The position numbers were made by a program, and so were the translations under genes. The notes beneath the pieces are model-generated. The model worked only from the letters and a program-made list of their open reading frames with translations. It made no database searches and had not been told where the DNA came from. From Kingdonia uniflora (lineage: Eukaryota; Streptophyta; Magnoliopsida; Ranunculales; Circaeasteraceae), in NCBI GenBank assembly GCA_014058105.1, contig JACGCM010001954.1, positions 1,860,001-1,924,000 on the forward strand: a stretch of 64,000 nt of DNA, in the 5' to 3' direction. How positions within the stretch are numbered: the stretch's first letter is position 1; each line of letters begins with the position of its first letter. Below are positions 57,482-64,000 of this stretch, piece after piece.

Positions 57482-59349
57482 ACACTCTCTCTCCAAATTG
57501 GAATTTTCTTCTCTTTCGTTCCTCGCTGCGATTAATTGTGGGATTGATCTCGCCACTTCTCCGGTGATTGTCTTCCCTCTTTCCTCTCTTTTGATTGATG
57601 TGATTGTGGCTTCGGTGGAACCCTTGTGATTCTAGGGTTTTGGCGTTTGGGGCATTTATTGAGGTTGGAGTTGTGATTTTCTGGCAGGGTTGGGTTGCTG
57701 TTATTGGTATTGGCATGATTATGTTGCTTGTGGTGATGGGCTGGCTGTTGTGAGTTGTGGTGTTGAGGCCTGAGTTGCCATGTCATTTGCCAGTTGTGCA
57801 GCTTATCCTTTTATCAGGCGAATTTTCCCATCATGCTAAATTCCTTTTCTAATTTGATTTGTGCTAGATAGAATTATGCATTTGGCATTTTGAGTGTTTG
57901 TGATATAATTGTGGCCTATGTAGTTTTCGTCTGTGCTTGATTTCCTTATTTAGCATGTGGTGTATTACTTCTCCTTGACTGTTAGAAGGTTGTGCATTAG
58001 TGAGATATTCTTGTGGCATTGTCCTCGATTTGGGTTCTAGTCTTTCAGAGACTGATGTGTTTTGATGTTGTGACTGGTTATTTGTCACTGTTAATCTGCG
58101 GTTTGATGTTGTGACTATTGGTCACTATTTGAACCTGTAATAGGATTGTTTACCATTCTCTGAGGCAGATGGGTATCATATGTTTGTGCTGGCCAGGTTA
58201 TGGCTTTTGGGTTGGGATGGGATAGTTTGCCATTCTCTGAGGCAGATGGGTATCCTATATGTGTGTTGGCTGGGTTTGGCGGCCATTGTGTTTTGATCCT
58301 TGGGATCTATTTTCAGTGTGGGTTGTTATATTCTTTTAGCTTAATGTGATCGGATACATAACAAAGCTCTACATCGGCTGACCCTCGATAGGACCAAGGA
58401 TTCCTACATCGGGTTAAAATAGTAGGTGAAGTTTGGGCTGGATACTATCATAGCTATTACCCTTTGGGAGTGTGGGATGGTGTGAGACAGTTTCCATTGG
58501 TCCCCGTCTTATCCTCCGTGAGGTTAAAATTCCTTGGAATAAGTGAAATAAAGTTTAGACGTTGGCTACGTGGGTTACAAAGCCTGGAACAGTCTCATCA
58601 GGTGGTAAATCCTTAGCTTGGCTGAGCTTGATAAAAATCGCGCCCATTATATCCAATTGAGATCCCCTTAACGTTATTATGTATTAGCGGTTGATCAACC
58701 CACTACATTGATTTATAGGGCCTAGTTCTTGATTTTATAGCATCATAAGCATTCATTTTAGGACAATTCTAGAGTCACGCCATGTCATATCTTATCATAT
58801 CATATTACATCATCATGGCACTTTTCTTATATCTCTTCAGCATACTCCTATCCCTTCCCTTTTTAGCACTTATACATTACTGTCATTTTTATAGCTTCTT
58901 ATATCACATTCATCTCTTCTTTTCTCTGCACCAGTTATATTGGTATGTTGTTTAGCTTGTTAGGTTATTCAGTGAGTCGTGGTTTTGCTCACTTTCACAT
59001 TCCCCCCCCCCTTTCAGAGGCAGGGTAGTTGGTGGGTTGGCCAAGGGCTTCTGCTGGGTTGGAGAAGATCTACCGTTGTAGATTTTGATCTAGTTTTAGT
59101 CTTCTCTGTTCGGTATTAGCTCTTGTCGCTGTACATTTTAGGATTATTGTATATTCTCAGTTGATATTTATATATCTTTCTCTTCTGCTTATTTTTCTTT
59201 TGACTCTGATGATATTGCTATAGTGAATGACTGAGCAATTTTCTATTAGCAAGGTTATTTGTCGGGCGAGTCTTTGGATTCCCCGACCTGCACACCCGAA
59301 TGACAAAGTTTTAGATTATTCTCTAATGTTTGGATTTTGGGGTGTGACA
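56739..59349 (+). repeat. 5' LTR of the Tekay element (2.6 kb)
   Basis: Starts TGTAGTGGCCCAGATT, ends GGGGTGTGACA. It has a CT-rich microsatellite (57440-57495), a GTT/GCT-rich run near 56933-56957, a 77-bp direct duplication (58149-58300) and GGTTTTGCTCACTTTC followed by a C-run (58980-59015), which is usual for LTRs of this group. No ORF in it is supported. Confidence 0.85.
58149..58300 (+). repeat. 77-bp duplication inside the Tekay LTR
   Basis: GTTT.CCATTCTCTGAGGCAG at 58149 and 58226, with similar sequence following each. Confidence 0.75.
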
Positions 59350-59353
59350 GACT

Positions 59354-59365
59354 TGGTATAAGAGC
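59354..59365 (+). other. Primer-binding site (Tekay element)
   Basis: TGGTATAAGAGC, one base off the initiator-Met tRNA complement TGGTATCAGAGC; four bases after the LTR. Confidence 0.85.
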
Positions 59366-59511
59366 TATAGGCTAATTCCTATCTCTGTGCTAACCATCTT
59401 ATGATGAGTTATCTTTTTAGATGGAGTTAAGATCGATTCCTTTCGGTTTTACGTATTTTATCGTATTCCTCCTTTCTTGAGGCGTGCCTTTTTTCGTATA
59501 GATAGCTAGAG

Positions 59512-60730
59512 ATGGGAGGGGGCAGAGGTCGCTTAAGAGGTCGAGGTCACGGAGGCGCTCGTGGTGATGCACTTGCTAATGAGCCAGTGCTCGGTCCAGA
59601 GAGTTTGGGATCCGTTCCTATTGTTCAGGATGTTCCTCCAGCTCCAGTGGTTCCAGAGCAGCCTATCGTTCTACCTACCCCAGCTATTCCCGGTTTTTCG
59701 CCGGAGATGAGACAGTTCATGGAGAGTTTCACGGCTCATTTCCAGCAGGCTAGGAGCCCAGTAGTCAGGGAGTATTGTTACCTTGAGCAGCTTCAGAAGT
59801 ATAAAAATATGACATTTTCTAGAACGGTAGTTCCTTCTGAGGCAGAGACATGGTTCAAGTCTATAGAGAAGACCTTGAACGCTATGAAGTGTTTAGATGA
59901 TCAGAGGGTGACACTTGTGACTTATCTTCTACAGGGCGAGGCAGATCATTGGTGGGATACGGCCAAAAGGACGATTGTGGAAACTCCAGTGCTTTGGGCA
60001 TCATTTCAGGATCGGTTCTTCGAGCAATATTTTTCACAGAGTTACAGAGACGCCTGTATCTCAGAGTTCTATATGCTGAGTATCTCTCAGTATGATCAGC
60101 GATTCAACAAACTCTCTCGGTATGTTATGTTTATTGTTCAGGACGAGGAGCAGCACAAAATGAAATTTTTGAAGGGTCTTCGTCCGTACTTTAGGAAGTT
60201 CTTGATAGATTCATGGGCTTGTTTGTATAGGGAGGTTTTGTCAAAAGCCTTGACGATTGAGCAGAATGACATTGAAGAGCTCAAGTCTAGGGATTGGAGG
60301 AGGCAGTAGAGACAGGATCAGAAAACCGATAAGGGCAAGGCAGTCCAGATGCAGTATGTAAATTTGGGCTCGAAGAGGCAGAAGTTTGGCATTATTGATG
60401 GTGGTCCAGGTAGAATTAGGGGAGGACAACTTGTTTTTGGTACGTGTTAGAACTGCGGGGAAGAAGGGCACACTAAGAAGTTTTGTCCTAGGTCGGACAG
60501 AGGTCCACAACCATTGCAACAGTTTCAGGGTCCTATTAGTCACCAGCCTCGACCACAGCAGTTTCAGCAGATTCAGTAGAAGCAATTTCAAGGCACGCAG
60601 AGTAAACAGATCGTTCTAGGTCCTCCAGGTGGGCAGAGACAGCATCATCCGATTCAGCAACAAGGCCAGGATCAGGGCCATGGACAGGGCAATATATATG
60701 TAGTTGGAAGGCGAGGTGCTCGCGCCGCTT
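59512..60730 (+). pseudogene. Gag (Tekay element)
   Basis: Start MGGGRGRLRGRGHGGARGD, then Pro-rich linker, capsid part FSRTVVPSEAETWFKSIEKT, QGEADHWWDTAKR, FEQYFSQSYRDACISEFYML and EEQHKMKFLKGLRPYFRKFL. TAG at 60307 ends the open frame; the same frame goes on to a zinc knuckle C-x-N-CGEEGHTKKFCPR (about 60446-60490), where a stop sits between the first two Cys. A Gln-rich stretch follows. Confidence 0.93.
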
Positions 60731-61270
60731 CGCCTGTAATTGAAGGTACGATTCATGTTTCTTATACACCTGCTCATGTTCTTTTTGATTCCGGTGCATC
60801 GCATTCATTCATATCATACATGTATCTTTGTTCTATTTGCTTTGAGTCTTCCTTGTTGCATGATGAGATTTTTGTGGGTGTTCCTCTCGATATTTTGGTT
60901 TCTATTTCTCATATTTGCAGAGATTGCCCTATATTTTTTTATAGTCGCGTTCTTCCTGCAGACCTGTTGGTACTACCTATGCAGGAGTTTGATATTATCT
61001 TGGGTATGGATTGGTTATCGACGAATCGAGTTACCTTAGACTATTTTGAGAAGTCAGCTACTTTCAGTATCCCGGGGGAGAAGCAGTTCGTGTTTGCTAG
61101 TTCGGAAGCAGCGCGGTTAGGAGGCGGGTTATTGGCGTTCTTAGAGTTTGAATCCTTTAGTGTTGATGCTAGTTCTATTCGAGTGGTGTGCAACTTTTTA
61201 GATATTTTCCAGAAGATATCCGGTTTGCCTCCGACGAGAAAGATTGATTTTAGTATTGATCTTTTACCTG
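60731..61270 (+). pseudogene. Aspartic protease (Tekay element)
   Basis: HVLFDSGASHSFISYMYL holds the active-site DSG (about 60786-60796). Then PLDILVSISHICRDCPI, FDIILGMDWLSTNRVTLDYF. The open frame 60820-61317 ends at a frameshift near 61270, where RT continues in another frame. Confidence 0.92.
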
Positions 61271-62600
61271 GTACAAGCTCAGATTTTGAAGGCTCCATAT
61301 CGTATGGCACTAGTTGAGTTGAAGGAATTATATGATCAGATATCCGAACTGATGGATCAGAAGTTTATCATGCTGAGTACTTTACCGTGGGGAGCTCCAG
61401 TATTATTTGCTAAGAAGAAGGATGGGTCTATGCCTCTTTGTATCGACTATCGCGAGTTGAACAAAGTCACGATTAAGAATAAGTATCCCTTACCTAGGGT
61501 CAAGGACTTGTTCGACCAGCTTCGGGGAGATTAGTTCTTTTCCAAGATCGACCTCAGACCGGGTTACCATCAGCTGAGAATCATAAAGGAGGATATTTTG
61601 AAGGCAGCGTTCAGGACGCGTTATGGATATTATGAGTTTCAGGTTATGCCTTTCGGATTGACGAATACTCCAATAGCTTTTATGGATTTAATGAACCAAG
61701 TTTTTCATCCTTATCTAGATCGGTTTGTTATTGTGTTTGTGGATGACATTTTGATCTATTCGAAAACCGAGACCGAGCACGAGGAGCACTTGAAGATTGC
61801 TTTACAGACGAGGGAGAACGAGTTGTTTGCAAAGTTCGAGAAGTGTGATTTTTGGCAGAAAGAGGTGAAATTCTGAGGTCATGTGGTATCCATGGACGAC
61901 ATTGCGGTGGATCCATCTAAGGTTGAGGCTGCCATAGATTGGGTTCAGCCAACAAACAATACTGAGATACGCAGTTTTCTGGGTTTAGCAGGTTATTATC
62001 GCAAATTCATCGAGGGCTTTTCTCAGATTGCAGCTCCATTGACTCGATTAACACAGAAGGACGTTCGATTCGTTTGGGATATTAAGTGTGAATTGGCTTT
62101 CGTAGAATTGAGGAAGAGGTTAACTACACCTTCAGTTCTTATTGTTCCTTCAAATGGACAGAAGTACATGGTTTACAGTGATGCGTCACTCAGTAGACTT
62201 GGTTATGTTTTGATGCAAGAGGGAAAGGTTGCTGCTTATGCTTCAAGACAACATAAGTACATGAGAGAAACTACCCTACTCATGACTTTGAGTTGGCAAC
62301 TGTGGTATTTGCGTTAAAGATTTGGCGATATTATCTTTACGGGGAAAGGTTTGAGCTCTTTTCAGATCATAAGATTTTGAGGTACCTTTTCTCGCAGAAA
62401 GAGTTGAATATGAGGCCACGCTGATGGATGGAATTCTTGAAAGATTATGATGTTAACTTGCAGTATCACCCGGGGAAGGCAAATGTGGTAGCGGACGCTT
62501 TGAGCCGTTTGCCTAGAGGATTTCTTGCACGTCTGATGATTCGTGAGTGGTTGATGCTTCGCGATGTGGCATATTTCAGGCTAAGTTTGTGTTCATAGGG
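61244..62600 (+). pseudogene. Reverse transcriptase and RNase H (Tekay element)
   Basis: [60 protein letters not shown], a stop at 61533, then [56 protein letters not shown] (catalytic box FVDD), a stop at 61874, [20 protein letters not shown], RNase H start [20 protein letters not shown], a frameshift near 62280, then [12 protein letters not shown] at the end (about 62490-62520). Confidence 0.95.
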
Positions 62601-64000
62601 TACGGGTGGTTTTATGGAAAATTTGACAGTTCATCCATCTTTGATTTTTAGGATCGTAGAAGCCCAGCAGCAGGATGCTAAGTTGTAGCTGTGGGCATCA
62701 GATGTTAGTAGACCTGATTGGACAGTTAGCTCAGATCGTAGTATCAGATAAAGGGGAAGATTATGTATGCCAGATTCAGAGGTATTAAAGCATGAGATTT
62801 TTAGTGAGGCCCACGGCTCTAGGTATACTATTCATCCCGACAGTACGATGATGTATCAAGACTTGAAGAGGCATTATTGGTGGGACAACATGAAGTGAGA
62901 GACAGCTGAGTTCGTTTCCAAATGTCTTACATGTCAGTAGGTGAAAGCCAAACATCAGAAACAAGTAGGGCAACTTAAACCCTTGCAGATTCCAGAGTGG
63001 AAGTGGGAACATGTGACGATGGATTTCATTACAGGATTACCGAGGATGAAGAGGAATCATGACTCGAATTGGGTGATCGTGGATCGATAGATAGCTCACT
63101 TTATTCCGGTTCGTAAGACTTTAACCCTCAAGGAGCTGAGTAAGTTGTATGTGAAGGAGATAATGCAGTTATATGGAGTACCAATGTCTATCGTATCAGA
63201 TCGAGACGCTAGGTTTACCGACAACTTTTGGAAGAGTTTTCAGCGAGCTATGGACACTAGACTAGATTTTAGCACAGCATTCCACCCACAGACAGAAAAA
63301 GATAACCAGATTCTTGAGGACAAGCTTCGAGCTTGTGTGTTAGACTTTAAGGGTAGTTGGGATGAGTATTTTCCATGGGCAGAGTTTGAATATAACAGCG
63401 GCTTCCAGTTGAGCATTGGGATGGCACCGTATGAGGATTTGTATGGTAGACCGTATAGATCACCACTGAGTTGGGCAGAGGTTGGCGAACAGAATTTATT
63501 GGGGCCATATTTAGTTCGTGAGACTACATAGGCTATTTTAGTTATTAGAGATCGGTTATGTATAGCTCAGAGTCGACAGAAGAGTTACGCAGATGTTCGT
63601 AGGAGACCTTTAGAGTTTAAGATTGGCGATCATGTATTACTGAAGGTTTCGCCGATGAAAGGCGTGATGCAATTCAGTAAGAAAGGGAAATTGGCTTTGA
63701 GATTCATTGGACCATTTGAGATACTTGCCAGAGTCGAGATTCACTGGACCATTTGAGATACTTGGTAGAGTTGGGGAGCTGGCTTACCGTTTGGCATTAC
63801 CGCCGCAGTTAGGTCGGGTTCACAATGTGTTTCATGTTTCAATGCTCAGGAAGTATGAACGACATCCTACTCATGAGATTTATTGGGAGCACCTAGAGGT
63901 TTAGGAAGATATTTCGTATATAGAGCATCTGGTGTGTAATTTGGACGGAGAAGACAAGGTTCTTCACAACAAGGTTATTCCCTTTGTGAAGGTAGAGTAG
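62601..64000 (+). pseudogene. Integrase and start of C-terminal (chromodomain) region (Tekay element), partial
   Basis: YWWDNMK, FVSKCLTCQ (zinc-binding part), HVTMDFITGLPRMKRNHDSN (first Asp), SIVSDRDARFTDNFWKSFQ (second Asp), STAFHPQTEKDNQILEDKLR (Glu), WAEFEYNSGFQLSIGMAPYE. A 37-bp tandem duplication at 63701-63774 shifts the frame. Then [20 protein letters not shown] and [11 protein letters not shown]. The last bases give KVLHNKVIPFVKVE and a stop at the window end, the place where a chromodomain would follow. Confidence 0.93.
63701..63774 (+). repeat. 37-bp tandem duplication in the Tekay integrase
   Basis: GATTCATTGGACCATTTGAG at 63701 and GATTCACTGGACCATTTGAG at 63738. As 37 is not a multiple of three, it breaks the frame. 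Confidence 0.9.

Larger units (their letters stand above)
56739..64000 (+). mobile_element. Ty3/Gypsy chromovirus, Tekay type (5' part; right end outside window)
   Basis: LTR 56739-59349, PBS 59354-59365, gag 59512-60730, protease, RT, RNase H, integrase and the start of the C-terminal region. Very long LTR, initiator-Met PBS, Gag with Gly/Arg-rich start and the integrase end [19 protein letters not shown] fit the Tekay (Del) lineage. It is the best preserved element here, with one or two breaks per domain. Confidence 0.92.

Noticed and set aside
57305..58088. Several open frames on both strands within the Tekay LTR
   Set aside because: Low-complexity translations of CT-rich and GT-rich LTR sequence.
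1..64000. tRNA or rRNA genes, intact host genes
   Set aside because: Looked for cloverleaf-type and rRNA words by eye and found none; no host-like gene with intact frame. A tRNAscan/Infernal run would settle RNA genes.
1..64000. Mitochondrial origin of the whole window
   Set aside because: The organelle-like part is limited to about 16.4-19.9 kb and is enclosed by CACTA and Gypsy DNA with TSDs, which points to nuclear DNA.

Overview
The window is nuclear DNA from a seed plant, most likely a eudicot. It is one dense stack of nested transposable elements with no intact host gene. Evidence for this: plant-type Ty3/Gypsy LTR retrotransposons, a CACTA (En/Spm) DNA transposon, an L1-type LINE, a plant BED/hAT gene copy, and fragments of plant glutamate-receptor-like (GLR), NADP-glutamate dehydrogenase (GDH) and WNK kinase genes. 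I could not identify the species. Nearly every coding region carries stops or frameshifts, so this looks like old, methylated intergenic or pericentromeric sequence.

Layout. (1) Positions 1-27081: Tat-lineage Gypsy copy A on the minus strand (5' LTR 26598-27081, PBS 26581-26597, gag, protease, RT, RNase H, integrase), plus a spliced ORF on the opposite strand (579-2861). Its 3' LTR lies left of the window. (2) A 17.6-kb CACTA element (5286-22924, TSD AAC on both sides) sits inside the RNase H of copy A. It carries tnp2 (TNPD) and a TNPA-like gene, a GLR fragment that is itself split by a BED/hAT gene copy, and, in one 5.3-kb TNPA intron, a T7-like RNA polymerase of the mitochondrial linear-plasmid type followed by an in-frame GDH::WNK fusion fragment. 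(3) Positions 27087-47144: an L1-type LINE (DUF4283-type ORF1, endonuclease of ORF2) cut into three pieces. It is interrupted by a chromovirus-like Gypsy element (27823-33329, minus, TSD AAATT), by a second Gypsy element (34104 to about 46671, plus) that contains a 7-kb LTR element without pol (36752-43759, TSD GTTGG), and by Tat copy B. (4) Positions 47145-56738: Tat copy B on the plus strand, same family as copy A, with a 61-bp tandem array after integrase and the same antisense spliced ORF. (5) Positions 56739-64000: the first part of a Tekay-type chromovirus with a 2.6-kb LTR, inserted in copy B and running off the window.

Order of events (inferred from nesting): the LINE is older than the three LTR elements that split it; the pol-less element is younger than its Gypsy host; CACTA is younger than Tat A; the Tekay element is younger than Tat B; the hAT copy is younger than the GLR capture. 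The most unusual parts are the plasmid-type RNA polymerase and the GDH::WNK chimera inside one transposase intron, and the antisense ORF whose splice sites are kept in two Tat copies.
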